Source of the DNA: Leptospira sp.
GTDB lineage: Bacteria; Spirochaetota; Leptospiria; Leptospirales; Leptospiraceae
Reading direction: 5' to 3'
Length of the DNA: 64,000 nt
NCBI GenBank assembly: GCA_002786225.1
Contig: PEQN01000003.1
Span: forward strand, 62,001-126,000
This document shows, piece after piece, positions 9,627 through 20,059 of this stretch (its first letter is position 1; every line of letters begins with the position of its first letter). A model generated the notes under the pieces. That model saw only the letters and a program-made list of their open reading frames with translations, was not told the origin of the DNA and did no database searches. A program made the position numbers and the translations under genes.

Positions 9627-11648
9627 ATGTCTCATTATAGAATAGGGATTCTTGCAACCTTATGCCTACTCTTTCTTGGCTTGGACTTTCCTAAATTCAA
9701 AACAGGAGAAGAAAGAGCCTACAAAAATTTCCAGAATGGACTCTTACACTATAACGCCAGAGAATACAATTTAGCCCGAGAAAAATTTCTAAAAGTTATC
9801 TCAGAAAAGGAAGACTTTTCCTTAGCAAGGCTTTATCTTTCCAGAGCACTCTACCAATCGGGAGATTGGTCTGCTGCCTTACAAGAACTGGAAGAAATCC
9901 AAAAATTAAAAACCAAGGATTCCATTCTTAAAAATCGAATTGAATTTTTGCGATTAGAAATTGGTGGAAATAATTTATCCATCACTGATAAGACCTTCTT
10001 TAGATCTATCCAAGGTGAAGAGAATAGAGGATTTAGGTTTCGTAACCCTGTAGATATTGAAATTGACGAAGAGGGAAATATTTATATTTTATCCTTTGGA
10101 ACGACCAACTTAGTTAAGTTAGATCCTAATTTTAATCCTGTTTGGGTAAGCCAAGGTGGATTTGCTCGTCAAATGAAAGGACCTGTAGCTATGGATTACT
10201 ACAAAGGTTTATTTTATGTAGCGGACTTCCCTTCTGATTTTATTTTTATTTTTAATAAAAAAGGAATCTTTCAATCCCGAATTGGAGAAACGGGATCTGG
10301 CTTAAATCAATTCCGGGGACCATCGGGAATTACAAGAGATACTCAAGGAAATTTGTACATATCAGATTTAGGGAATCACAGAATTTTAAAATGGTCCTCT
10401 AAATTAGAACCCCTCTTTGCTTTTGGAAATTCTGGAAAAGGTGCTATGGAGTATCCATCCGGTTTAAATTTTCATAAAAATAATTTATATGCCATAGACA
10501 AAAAACAAAAACGCATTGTGATCTTTGACCAAGAGGGAAATTATTTAAAAGAAATTAAATCTGATCTTTTTAAAAAACCTCGTTCTCTAGAATTTATTCA
10601 TGACCAGATTTATGTTTCCGATGAAATTGCAGGTTTACTTATGTACAATCCTGAAAATGACTCTTGGAAAAAGCTAGAAAAGTTTAAGGATGGTAAAGGT
10701 AAAATTAGGAATGTTGACAGACCTTTTTCATCAAAACTCGATAATTATGGATACTTATTTTTATCAGATAACAACCGTCATAGGATTGATATTTTTGCAC
10801 CTAAGACGTATTTGCTTTCTAACTTAGGCCTTGAAGTAGAAAAAGTAGATACTAGCTATTTCCCAAGTATTGCAATCTATCTAAGAGTTAAAAGTAGAAG
10901 GCAACAAGATATCCTTGGATTAAAAAGGGAAGATTTCCATTTAGTAGAAAATCAAAACGATAAGTTTCTTATTGATTTGAAAAGTCTTAGAACAATTGAT
11001 AATAAAATAACCGTTTCTCTCGCTTTTGAGAATTCAAATTCTTTTCACAATAACCTAACTTTATTCCAAAACCAACTTGAAAGCTTTTTTGAAAAACTCA
11101 CAAAAAATGATAGGGTAGAATTATTGCGATCTGGGAAAGATGCAACAAAAATTCTTCCCTACACCTATTCCAAAAATACAATTTACCATGCAATGAGAAC
11201 TTCTACTCCGGAAACTTTAACCTATCCCGGAAAAGCTATTCATTCAGCCATCCAAAATCTTACTCATGAAATAGGTCCTAGAGCCGTGATCTATATGAGT
11301 TCTGGCGATGTCCCCTACTCCTCTAAACAATATTCCCTACAATCTTTGGTACAATTTGCAAAAGTAAATGGAATTCAAATCTATCCTATTCTATTGAATC
11401 AACCTGATCCAGAAGATGAATCTTGGAAATACCTAGCAGAAGAAACTGGTGGGCAAATTTCCATAATCCGCAATGGCGATGAAGATAACCTATATGACTC
11501 TATCAAGTCAAAACTTGATCTTCGTTATGTAATTTCTTACGAAACTGAAGTTAAATCTTTCCTTAGTGAAAAGTGGATACCTTTTAATCTCGATGTAAAA
11601 TATAGAGATTTTGGTGGAAGGACCCAAGGAGGATATTTTGTTCCTTAA
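9627..11648 (+). CDS. TPR + NHL beta-propeller + VWA-like protein, exported
   Basis: 673 aa: N-terminal TPR (YKNFQNGLLHYNAREYNLAREKFLKV), NHL repeats (FRGPSGITRDTQGNLYISDLGNHRILKW), C-terminal VWA-like fold with degenerate MIDAS. Confidence 0.75.
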   Translation: MSHYRIGILATLCLLFLGLDFPKFKTGEERAYKNFQNGLLHYNAREYNLAREKFLKVISEKEDFSLARLYLSRALYQSGDWSAALQELEEIQKLKTKDSILKNRIEFLRLEIGGNNLSITDKTFFRSIQGEENRGFRFRNPVDIEIDEEGNIYILSFGTTNLVKLDPNFNPVWVSQGGFARQMKGPVAMDYYKGLFYVADFPSDFIFIFNKKGIFQSRIGETGSGLNQFRGPSGITRDTQGNLYISDLGNHRILKWSSKLEPLFAFGNSGKGAMEYPSGLNFHKNNLYAIDKKQKRIVIFDQEGNYLKEIKSDLFKKPRSLEFIHDQIYVSDEIAGLLMYNPENDSWKKLEKFKDGKGKIRNVDRPFSSKLDNYGYLFLSDNNRHRIDIFAPKTYLLSNLGLEVEKVDTSYFPSIAIYLRVKSRRQQDILGLKREDFHLVENQNDKFLIDLKSLRTIDNKITVSLAFENSNSFHNNLTLFQNQLESFFEKLTKNDRVELLRSGKDATKILPYTYSKNTIYHAMRTSTPETLTYPGKAIHSAIQNLTHEIGPRAVIYMSSGDVPYSSKQYSLQSLVQFAKVNGIQIYPILLNQPDPEDESWKYLAEETGGQISIIRNGDEDNLYDSIKSKLDLRYVISYETEVKSFLSEKWIPFNLDVKYRDFGGRTQGGYFVP

Positions 11649-11667
11649 CTGTTTTAATTTTAACCAG

Positions 11668-13683
11668 ATGTTTTCTAAAAGATTTATTCATAAGATAGCT
11701 TTTATTTTTATTTTTATTTTTGTTTTTTGTTTCATTACGAACAATATGTACTCAATGGAAACAATAGAGGAAATCCAGGAAGGTAATCGCTTCTTTGAAC
11801 AGGGAAATTATAAAAAAGCATTAATTCATTTTCTACAAGCGAAACAACAAAATCCTAATTCTGCTAAAGCTTTGATTGGATTTGGAAAAGCCTCACTAGC
11901 CTTAGGCTCAATAAGTGATGCAAAGAGTTCTTTTGAAAAATGTCTTAAACTTGAACCAAACGATCCTGAAGCAATTGCTGGGCTAGGACGAGTCCTCGTC
12001 CAAGAGAATAAATTCAATGAATCAAGAAATTTCTTAGAAACAGCCCTCAAAACAAAAAACAATAATCCAATCATCCACCTTGCTTTAGCTGAAACTTTTC
12101 AAGCGATGGGAAAACCAGAGTTAGCTATTCATAAATTAGAAACACTTTCTAAGAAGATGGAATTAGATTATAATCTGCAGGAAAGATTAGCGTATTTGTA
12201 TCTTTCTATAAATCAATTTGAAAAGGTGAATGCCATAGCTGAAACTCTTATCAATAAAAATCCAGATAGATACCAAGGATTCTTACTGAAAGGAAAATAT
12301 TTTACTTATCTCTGTTATGACTCTGATCCTTCCTCCAAAGAAAGCCAAAACTACTACCTAAGAGGAATCACCTCATTCGACAATGCCTTAACGCTCTCTC
12401 CAGACAACTTAGAAATCAACCATTGGAAGGCTAAACTTTATATTTGGAAGGGCAGAGAAGAAAAAAAAGAAGCTGTTAGTCTTTTAAAACAAATCCTTAA
12501 AGCAGATAGCTTAAATAAAAATGCAATGCTTAGTCTTGCAACTATTTTAACAGAACAAAATGCACTCAGTTCAGAAGATACCCAACTTGCCATAAATCTT
12601 TGGAAAAATGCTCTTAATCTACTAGATACAGATGAGATAATAAGATTTGGTGCAGAAAATTTTGCAATCAAACACCTTCCTGAGGAATCTCCACTTCGTA
12701 AATCGTTAGGTAAGTATAGAATAGAGAGGCATAGAGCTGAAGTGAACTCTTTGTACTATGAATCTTCTTTATTTCATCTTTGGCGTGCAAAAGATTTGAG
12801 CCCTCATTCTCCAGATACAGAGGCTCTACTTGAATTGCATTATTCCAAGGCAAGTGATAGCCCCAATTACATTAATACATTATTACGCTTACTTAAGGAA
12901 GATCCAAGCAATTATAAAATCCAAAATAGATTGGAAAAAGAAGTACTAACAGCCAAAAAATCACTTGAATATAAAGAGGCCTATTTATTCCCAGAAGGTC
13001 CTGGTCTTGGTTTTCTAAATCCTTCCACTAGTCCCAAGGTCTTAATTCTGGATTTCAAACCCAACTCTGGTATTCAATCTCTTATCTCATCAGGACATCT
13101 TCTCCAATCTGCCATCAAATCGGTATTAAGCCATACTAATGGAATCCGTATGGCTAGCCATGAGGAAGAAAAATCTCTACGAGATTTATTAGAATCTAGA
13201 AATAAAACCTCATGGAATCCCTATCATAGTTCTATATATTTTGATTTGAATGAGACATCTTTGTATCCATCCGATATAAGATTTATAATCTTTGGAAAGT
13301 TAAATGAAGACGAGAATTCCATTCAAGTAGAATTTCAGTCCTATGATAGATTAACTGGTAAATATTCTGAATCAATTAAAATTCGTGGAAAAGGTAGAGG
13401 TTCTTTATCTTATATAACATCTTCTTTTGCTGAAAAATTTAAGAATTTATACCCTATCGAGGGTCAAATTCTAAAAATAAAAAATAATGGAGTTGTTGTG
13501 AACTTAGGAAAAAACAATGGATTGAACTCTAATTCTGTTGTAGAATTCTATAGAGGAAAGAAGTCCTTAGGTCCATCCAAAATATTGGAATTAGGTGAGT
13601 ATATTTCTATCGTTCAACCTGAACTTAGAGACTGGGAAAGAGAATTCGCAACAGGTGAAAAAGCAAGAGTTAAGAAACCTTAG
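11668..13683 (+). CDS. TPR-repeat protein with C-terminal beta-rich domain
   Basis: ORF track starts at 11611 but ATG at 11668 (MFSKRFIHKIAFIF) gives a signal peptide; many TPRs (ALIHFLQAKQQNPNSAKALIGFGKASLALG...). Confidence 0.75.
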   Translation: MFSKRFIHKIAFIFIFIFVFCFITNNMYSMETIEEIQEGNRFFEQGNYKKALIHFLQAKQQNPNSAKALIGFGKASLALGSISDAKSSFEKCLKLEPNDPEAIAGLGRVLVQENKFNESRNFLETALKTKNNNPIIHLALAETFQAMGKPELAIHKLETLSKKMELDYNLQERLAYLYLSINQFEKVNAIAETLINKNPDRYQGFLLKGKYFTYLCYDSDPSSKESQNYYLRGITSFDNALTLSPDNLEINHWKAKLYIWKGREEKKEAVSLLKQILKADSLNKNAMLSLATILTEQNALSSEDTQLAINLWKNALNLLDTDEIIRFGAENFAIKHLPEESPLRKSLGKYRIERHRAEVNSLYYESSLFHLWRAKDLSPHSPDTEALLELHYSKASDSPNYINTLLRLLKEDPSNYKIQNRLEKEVLTAKKSLEYKEAYLFPEGPGLGFLNPSTSPKVLILDFKPNSGIQSLISSGHLLQSAIKSVLSHTNGIRMASHEEEKSLRDLLESRNKTSWNPYHSSIYFDLNETSLYPSDIRFIIFGKLNEDENSIQVEFQSYDRLTGKYSESIKIRGKGRGSLSYITSSFAEKFKNLYPIEGQILKIKNNGVVVNLGKNNGLNSNSVVEFYRGKKSLGPSKILELGEYISIVQPELRDWEREFATGEKARVKKP

Positions 13684-14296
13684 AATTGATTTTAAGAGGT
13701 CTAGGCAAGCTTTCCAAATAATTTAAAATACATTCTGATACTTTTTCTTCAAACTTAGACCAAGATTTAGATTTATTTAATTCTATTTGAATTTTGTAGC
13801 TTTCAATGTAAATTGACTCTATTGCCTTTATCTTGAAAAGGCTATCGACTAGTAAAGGTTTCTGAACATCTTCTGATTTCTCCCAAGCTCCATATCTAAG
13901 CTCAGATTCATCAGAAAGAATTTTCTTATTCGATTCAAAGATTAGAATATGGGGATTTGGACTTAGCTTAGCATTAAGATCAATTCGCGGGTATACTAAA
14001 AAATTTCCTTTAGCATCTAAATCAACTCCGCATCCTTCTAAAATTTCCTTGGAGTTCTTTCGAAAATGAATCGGAATTCCATCTTGGTATTCCCTCAGAT
14101 TTGCAGGTTCAACCTTATCGAATCCAACTTGGACTATACCCTTTCCTTTTTTATCTCGAATCACTTGAAACACTAGGTTCGATTCTTCTGGTAGGTTTTT
14201 TAAATGTTCGATTAAGAAATGCAATGCCTTCTCTGAAAAAAATAAAATATCTTTGTTCTTTTCTTTCTTAAAAAAACGTTTTAACCATTGAAGCAT
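13670..14296 (-). CDS. Fe-S scaffold-like protein: IscA/HesB-like N-terminus plus Nfu N-terminal-like region
   Basis: 208 aa: ILFFSEKALHFLIEHLKN... HFRKNSKEILEGCGVDLD...GNFLVYP (A-type-like) then PNPHILIFESNKKI...ALF-like Nfu_N region. Confidence 0.5.
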   Translation of the reverse strand: MLQWLKRFFKKEKNKDILFFSEKALHFLIEHLKNLPEESNLVFQVIRDKKGKGIVQVGFDKVEPANLREYQDGIPIHFRKNSKEILEGCGVDLDAKGNFLVYPRIDLNAKLSPNPHILIFESNKKILSDESELRYGAWEKSEDVQKPLLVDSLFKIKAIESIYIESYKIQIELNKSKSWSKFEEKVSECILNYLESLPRPLKINSKVS

Positions 14297-14311
14297 GAGT
14301 CTATATCCTAT

Positions 14312-14794
14312 ATGGATAGTATTTCTACCTTTGTGTGTAAGTCTAGATTTTCTACCTCAGTAGAAAATTTGTTCCAGTTCCATGAGTCATCTCTTGGTTT
14401 TGATTCTCTGGTTGGCTCTGTACCTGGGATAGAAGTCTTAAAAAAACCTAAATCCTTAGCAGTGAATGAAATGGCTATTATGAAAATTCCGATTGTACCC
14501 TTGGTCAAAGTGAAATGGATCGCAAAACATACTCTCTACGAAAAGAATCGAATATTCCAAGACATTCAAGTGCAAGGACCGTTTAAAGTTTTTACTCATT
14601 CTCATAAATTTCAAAGTGAGGCAGAGAATTCCATCTTGGAAGATAAGATAGAATTTAAGGCTGCCTTTCCTTTTATTTCAAAATATATTGTGGCTTTCAT
14701 GCTGAGACAACAATTCAAATCTCGGCATAAAATAACCGCCCAGGCACTGGGAGTTGAATTCCAAATTTTGGATTGTGGACTGAGTAAGTCTTAG
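14312..14794 (+). CDS. SRPBCC/polyketide-cyclase-like protein
   Basis: STSVENLFQFHESSLGFDSLVGSVPGIEVLKKP and QGPFKVFTHSHKF pattern of START/SRPBCC small proteins; ATG at 14312 preferred over TTG 14288. Confidence 0.55.
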   Translation: MDSISTFVCKSRFSTSVENLFQFHESSLGFDSLVGSVPGIEVLKKPKSLAVNEMAIMKIPIVPLVKVKWIAKHTLYEKNRIFQDIQVQGPFKVFTHSHKFQSEAENSILEDKIEFKAAFPFISKYIVAFMLRQQFKSRHKITAQALGVEFQILDCGLSKS

Positions 14795-15267
14795 ATTTTA
14801 TTTTGTTCTACATTGGGTAACCTGGATTCGTAGTCTACCAAAACTCGATTGTAGGGTTCGTCCATAAGACTTGATGAAATCACAAAATCAGCTGAAGATC
14901 GATTGCAAGCCATAGGAACATTGTACAGAACTGCGATACGTAATAAGGCCTTCACATCAGGATCATGGGGCTGAGCAGTTAAAGGATCCCAGAAAAAAAC
15001 CATAAAATCAATTTCGCCAGAAACAATTTTTGCACCAATTTGTTGGTCACCACCCAAGGGTCCCGATATGAAACGATGGACAGGAAGATCTGCCTTCTCC
15101 TGAATAATTTTTCCAGTTGTTCCTGTTGCAAACAATCTGTGCCTAGAAAGAGTGCCTCGGTTGAATATCACCCATTCTAAGAGATCTTTCTTACGATTGT
15201 CATGAGCGATTAGGACAATGTTCTTAACCTTTTCCATTTTCTTGAGAGGTATGTTCATAAGTACCAA
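14791..15267 (-). CDS. mgsA: Methylglyoxal synthase
   Basis: IVLIAHDNRKKDLLEW, ATGTTGKII, SGPLGGDQQIGAKI, FFWDPLTAQPHDPDVKALLRIAVLYNVPMACN: diagnostic MgsA motifs. Confidence 0.96.
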   Translation of the reverse strand: MVLMNIPLKKMEKVKNIVLIAHDNRKKDLLEWVIFNRGTLSRHRLFATGTTGKIIQEKADLPVHRFISGPLGGDQQIGAKIVSGEIDFMVFFWDPLTAQPHDPDVKALLRIAVLYNVPMACNRSSADFVISSSLMDEPYNRVLVDYESRLPNVEQNKI

Positions 15268-15333
15268 ATTGATGGATTTCGGGAATTAGGCAAGTTAAAG
15301 CTTTCAGAGAATCAACCGAAATTAATAGAAGAT

Positions 15334-16110
15334 ATGGCTCTTAAGAAATATTCTCTCTTCCTTCTTATTCTCTGTTTACCTACTTTTGTTGAAAGTAAAA
15401 ATAAAATTGAACTTTTGGTTCCTGAGTCTTCGATTCCTGACTCCGGATGGGGCTCTTCCACTGAGACAATTAAAAATTTAGAAATTTTGGATTTTATCGA
15501 TGAATCATCTTCTAAGAAAAAATTCAATGAATCTTTAGAAGACTATAAAACCGCAGTAGATATTTTCCGAAATACAGAGGATGCAATTGAAAAGAAAAAA
15601 GAAGATTTTGAGATGGAAGTACATCCCGAAGATAGATATGATTGGCAGAAGAAAGCAAGAGAAGAGTCACAAAACAAAGATTTAACGAAAATGACGAATG
15701 AGGGCAGAAACCAAGCTCTCCAATTCCTAGTTAGAGCCATGAGTGCCCTAGATAAGGTTGAAAATCCCAAAGTCAAAGAAAGCAATGCTTACCTCGAATT
15801 GAAAGCAGGACTCTACCGTGAGTATGCCAAACACCAATTTGCTTATAAAAACTATGGAGTCGTAGCTGATATCTTATCAAGATATATAGCCTTAGATGAT
15901 AAGTTTAAAACAGAAAGTGAACCTCACAGACTACTTGCCCATTGCTTTGAAAAAATGGAACTAGGCGCATCAAAAAATAAAAAAACCTTCATTGCTGAGG
16001 AATACAAAGAAAAGAAAAAGCAGCATATTCTTAGTTACGCAGAGGTTCAGTATGGCAAAGACTCTAAAGAATATGAATCTATCTTTGAGAAAGTCATGAA
16101 AGATTATTAA
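15334..16110 (+). CDS. Exported helical (TPR-like) protein; possible flagellar-coiling-protein (FcpA/FcpB) family member
   Basis: Signal peptide then charged all-helical protein (EDRYDWQKKAREESQNKDLTKMTNEGRNQALQFLVRAMSALDKVENPKVK); Fcp relationship is from memory and unverified. Confidence 0.6.
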   Translation: MALKKYSLFLLILCLPTFVESKNKIELLVPESSIPDSGWGSSTETIKNLEILDFIDESSSKKKFNESLEDYKTAVDIFRNTEDAIEKKKEDFEMEVHPEDRYDWQKKAREESQNKDLTKMTNEGRNQALQFLVRAMSALDKVENPKVKESNAYLELKAGLYREYAKHQFAYKNYGVVADILSRYIALDDKFKTESEPHRLLAHCFEKMELGASKNKKTFIAEEYKEKKKQHILSYAEVQYGKDSKEYESIFEKVMKDY

Positions 16111-16941
16111 TCAGGATAATCCTAATTGCTTTTTCAGTTTCTTATTTTCTTCTAATAATTCTAAGATTTCTTTTTCTGTATAAGAAAAAAGTCTATCCTG
16201 GGCTTGGATGATTTTGTCCTGATTGATTTCTTCTACACGAGAATATTCTAGAGCTCTTTCCGTTGCTTTCTTTTCTTCTATCGCTGATTTTAATTCCTTC
16301 TCACGTAAGGCATCCAAAAGCTCCCCTGCCCGAATTCTTTCATGAAGTTCTATCAACTCTAAGTTTTTTAGTTCGTCTACTTTTTTCATAGCTAGATTGA
16401 TTTCATCTTGGTTGATCTTTACTTTTTCTTCATATTCTAATATAGAAAGCAATGCTTCTGTTTCTTGCTCTTTGGATTCATACTCTTTGTGAGCAAGGGA
16501 AAATACACCCTCAAAAAAACCTACATTGGCAAGACAGCCATTTCCAATTTCCATAGCAGCATTCTTGTAAAATTCAACTTGAATGATCCTGTCCAAAATG
16601 ATTCTAAGTTCTCTTAGATGAATAGGATTTTCTAAGACTAAAAATTTTGATTTGGATACTAATTCTTGGTTAAAAACTTCCGGATCATCAGGAGTGGAGA
16701 GGATAATAATGGAAATAAAAGGATGGAGTTCAAAATTTTTCAAAAATTTTTCTTTCAGATCTTTCCATTCCTTAGCAGTCACGCGAAGGTAAAAAATATT
16801 GATCTCTTGGTCTGAAACAACTAAATCAGTCGCTTCCGATAAGGAAAGATGTTTAAGTTCAATTGTTAATTTAGGATGTTTCCATATTTCAAGTGGAAAT
16901 TTGTCCTTTGAGGATATATTCCAAATAACTGACTTCTTCAA
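16111..16941 (-). CDS. Hypothetical protein: receiver-like N-terminus plus coiled coil
   Basis: 276 aa; N-terminal alternating beta/alpha (FISIIILSTPDDPEVFNQELVSKSKFLVLENPIHLRELRIILDRII) resembling a degenerate REC fold, then long charged helices. Confidence 0.6.
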   Translation of the reverse strand: MKKSVIWNISSKDKFPLEIWKHPKLTIELKHLSLSEATDLVVSDQEINIFYLRVTAKEWKDLKEKFLKNFELHPFISIIILSTPDDPEVFNQELVSKSKFLVLENPIHLRELRIILDRIIQVEFYKNAAMEIGNGCLANVGFFEGVFSLAHKEYESKEQETEALLSILEYEEKVKINQDEINLAMKKVDELKNLELIELHERIRAGELLDALREKELKSAIEEKKATERALEYSRVEEINQDKIIQAQDRLFSYTEKEILELLEENKKLKKQLGLS

Positions 16942-17026
16942 AATAAAATCTCCTTAGAATGAAACTATAGTTTATAGAATTCTATGAGAATTCTCAAACA
17001 CTTTTTCAATAGATCAGACGACAGAA

Positions 17027-18619
17027 TTAGTTTTTTTTATGTCTTTTTAGAATTGTAGACAATTTAAAAAATAAATTTTCCTTAGTTATTGCGACCTTAT
17101 CTATGAAATTTTGGATAGGGGCAGGAAATTTTGCATCTGTCCGAGTTATCATAATATAAAGTGAAATGGTAGCAATCACTAGATTAGCTGACCATGGACC
17201 TATCCAGTCAGGAACTCCTTCCTTATAGGAAACTCCACTTCCGAAAATATAGAAAAGATAATAGATTAATAAAAATACAACTGCTAAAGTGAAACTCATA
17301 CCCTTACCAGATCTTTTCACAACCAAGCCAAGTGGAAAGGAAAGAAAAAAGAAGATTTGGCAGGAAATAGGAGTTGCTATTCTTTTGTGAATTTCAACAT
17401 TAAAGGATGTTAGAGTTTTTTTGGACTCAGTTAATAATTCATTCAATTGTGTAAAAAGAGTTACTTGTTGTGTTAAATCAGAAGTGGAAGTTGAGTTATT
17501 GGAAGAAGCCATGATTAAATCGATCTTCATTTTCTCTACCATTTGCTTTAGACCACCAACCCCTTTAATCGAAATTCCATATTCTTTGAGAATTTCCAAA
17601 CCAGGAATATTTTCTAAACCTTCAGATTCTATACTATCTCTAACTTTAAACAACATGGGCATGGAGAATGTTTCAGGCTTTACGTTGATTTGTAGTGTTG
17701 GTTTTTGCTCTTTTGCAGGAACATTATAATCCATTTCTCCATTTATAAAATTCGTTATAGTGAATCCTGTTTTCTCTTCATTCCATTCAATGATAAATCC
17801 ATCTTGTAAGCGAATGGATTTTTCATAAACACCACTTTCGTTTAACTTCTCAACTAATATTCCTTTCTTAGCATTGATGATCTGAACCATACGGGAACCA
17901 CCCATGGGGATTACTAGATCGTTGAAACTGATAAAATCATTTCCTTCTGCAAATACTTCCCATTCCCGAATCTGAACACCAAGAATATCACCAGTCTCTT
18001 CATCAATACCACCTGAATACATGGTACGACCTTTTTTCTCAAGTAAGTCCTTGGTAGCGTCACCACTAAACTGACCTGGGCTTATTGCTAATAGTGGATT
18101 GTAAGTCATGATCCAGTTGTTAAAATCTTTCATCTTACGAGTATTTTCTGGTCCAAGATAAAAATTTAAATAACCGACAAGACAAGTCATCAAAAAGCCA
18201 AAGAATAAAAAATTGAAATAAATCCTAGGAAAGCTTATACCTGCCGACCTCATAGCAGTGATCTCAGAGTCACCTGAGAGTCTACCCGCTGCCATAATTC
18301 CACTCATAAGGCATGCCATGGGAATTGTCATAGGAAGTGTGTTGCCAAGAATATAACCAAGGTAATCCAGTAATTTGAAAAAGTCTATGCCCTTTCCTAT
18401 AAAGAGACCTATCATTTTCTGAATAGCAACTGCCATGAAAATCATAGTGAAAAAAGAAAGAGCAACTAAAAATGGGCTTAGGATTTCTTTAAAAATATAT
18501 AAATCTAGAATAGGTGGTTTCAAACGATAAAAAAGACGAACTCTATCAGTGGAAACTGAAAAATCGGCAGGTAAATCCTTAACAGAGGATAGACGGACTT
18601 TTCTTAAATCATCTGACAA
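17027..18619 (-). CDS. LptF/LptG (YjgP/YjgQ) family permease
   Basis: 530 aa; [22 protein letters not shown]...[38 protein letters not shown] typical of LptF/G. Confidence 0.85.
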   Translation of the reverse strand: MSDDLRKVRLSSVKDLPADFSVSTDRVRLFYRLKPPILDLYIFKEILSPFLVALSFFTMIFMAVAIQKMIGLFIGKGIDFFKLLDYLGYILGNTLPMTIPMACLMSGIMAAGRLSGDSEITAMRSAGISFPRIYFNFLFFGFLMTCLVGYLNFYLGPENTRKMKDFNNWIMTYNPLLAISPGQFSGDATKDLLEKKGRTMYSGGIDEETGDILGVQIREWEVFAEGNDFISFNDLVIPMGGSRMVQIINAKKGILVEKLNESGVYEKSIRLQDGFIIEWNEEKTGFTITNFINGEMDYNVPAKEQKPTLQINVKPETFSMPMLFKVRDSIESEGLENIPGLEILKEYGISIKGVGGLKQMVEKMKIDLIMASSNNSTSTSDLTQQVTLFTQLNELLTESKKTLTSFNVEIHKRIATPISCQIFFFLSFPLGLVVKRSGKGMSFTLAVVFLLIYYLFYIFGSGVSYKEGVPDWIGPWSANLVIATISLYIMITRTDAKFPAPIQNFIDKVAITKENLFFKLSTILKRHKKN

Positions 18620-18622
18620 TCT

Positions 18623-20014
18623 TCAACCTACCCAAGTACCTTTAAGGGTTGCACTTGTGGATTGTGTAATATGAACTTTGACTGTTTTTCCTATCCAATC
18701 CTGACTTTCGCCATGTGGAATAGGGAAAACTACCATACGACCACAGGGAGTTTTTCCATTTAAATCAGATTTACTCTTCTTAGATGTATTTTCAACTAGA
18801 ACATCAAATGTTCTGCCAATCTTTTCTTGGTTTTTCTTTGCGGAGATAAGGGTCTGAAGTTCAACAAGTCTTGTTAGTCGATCTGATTTAGCTTGCTCAG
18901 AGACATTGTCGGGAAGTTTTTTCTGAGCGATGGTGCCTTCTCGCTCGGAATATTTAAACATATAAGCCATATCATACCCAACCTCTTGAACAACGTCAAG
19001 GGTTTCTTGGAATTCCTCTTCGGTTTCACCAGGAAAACCAACTATAATGTCTGTTGATAAACCTACGTTGGGGATTAAACTTCGTATATTTCTTACTAGA
19101 TCTAGATATTCTTCTTTCGTATAACTTCGATTCATTTCTGATAATACTTTTGAGTTACCAGCTTGTATAGGTAGATGAATATAACTAGAGAATCTTTCTT
19201 CTTTAGCCATGAGATCGATTAAGTGCATGGGAAAATCTTTAGGATGAGGAGATGAAAAGCGAATTCTTTCAATGGTGCTTTGTCTTAAGATTGCATTGAC
19301 TAAGGCAGCAAAGTCATAACCATCATGCAGGTATGAATTAACATTCTGACCAAGAAGTGTAACTTGCTTTACGCCGCTCTCTACCAATGAATTAATTTCT
19401 TTCACTATAGATGAAACAGGTCTTGATCTTTCTCTACCTCGCGTGTATGGAACTACGCAAAAAGTACAGAAATTATTGCAACCCCTCATGATTGTTACAA
19501 ATGCTTGGATTCCATTGATTACTTGTGGCTCTATCTCATCATAGGTTTCAGTTCTTGAAAGAGAGGTCAATTGGTATGGTGCGAATTGAGCCTTGCTTCG
19601 AATCTCTTGTATGATTTGAGGAAGATTTCTATAATTGTCAGGACCAACAACTAAGTCCAAGGGAAGTTCTTGATTAAAAAGATCTTCTCCCAAATTTTGA
19701 GCCATACAACCAAGAATGCCTATTAATAATTTCGGGTTTCTTTTTTTTAGATATCCGAGACTTTGCAATTTTGTATAAATTTTCGCATGTGCATTCTCAC
19801 GAATTGCACAGGTATTGATAAAAATAAGATCAGATTCCTCAACAGAAGAAGCTAGTTCATAGGATTCTTTTTGAAGAATTCCTTTTACAAGTCCCGAATC
19901 GTATTCATTCATTTGGCAACCATAAGTCTCGACAAAAACCTTACCTTTAAATGGAACCTGATCCGTTTCAATTAAAGGTGATTCAAGAGAATTTGACTTG
20001 AGTATTGATTGCAT
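18623..20014 (-). CDS. miaB: tRNA-2-methylthio-N6-dimethylallyladenosine synthase
   Basis: [13 protein letters not shown], radical [35 protein letters not shown]-terminal TRAM. Confidence 0.94.
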   Translation of the reverse strand: MQSILKSNSLESPLIETDQVPFKGKVFVETYGCQMNEYDSGLVKGILQKESYELASSVEESDLIFINTCAIRENAHAKIYTKLQSLGYLKKRNPKLLIGILGCMAQNLGEDLFNQELPLDLVVGPDNYRNLPQIIQEIRSKAQFAPYQLTSLSRTETYDEIEPQVINGIQAFVTIMRGCNNFCTFCVVPYTRGRERSRPVSSIVKEINSLVESGVKQVTLLGQNVNSYLHDGYDFAALVNAILRQSTIERIRFSSPHPKDFPMHLIDLMAKEERFSSYIHLPIQAGNSKVLSEMNRSYTKEEYLDLVRNIRSLIPNVGLSTDIIVGFPGETEEEFQETLDVVQEVGYDMAYMFKYSEREGTIAQKKLPDNVSEQAKSDRLTRLVELQTLISAKKNQEKIGRTFDVLVENTSKKSKSDLNGKTPCGRMVVFPIPHGESQDWIGKTVKVHITQSTSATLKGTWVG

Positions 20015-20059
20015 AAGGTCAAAATATTAAAAATATGGGTATTGTAAAGTCGAATTAAG

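Noticed and set aside
11701-11740. Repeated TTTTTA hexamers at the start of the TPR gene, possible phase variation
   Set aside because: Six-base units keep frame and simply encode hydrophobic IFIFIF of the signal peptide; copy number is low
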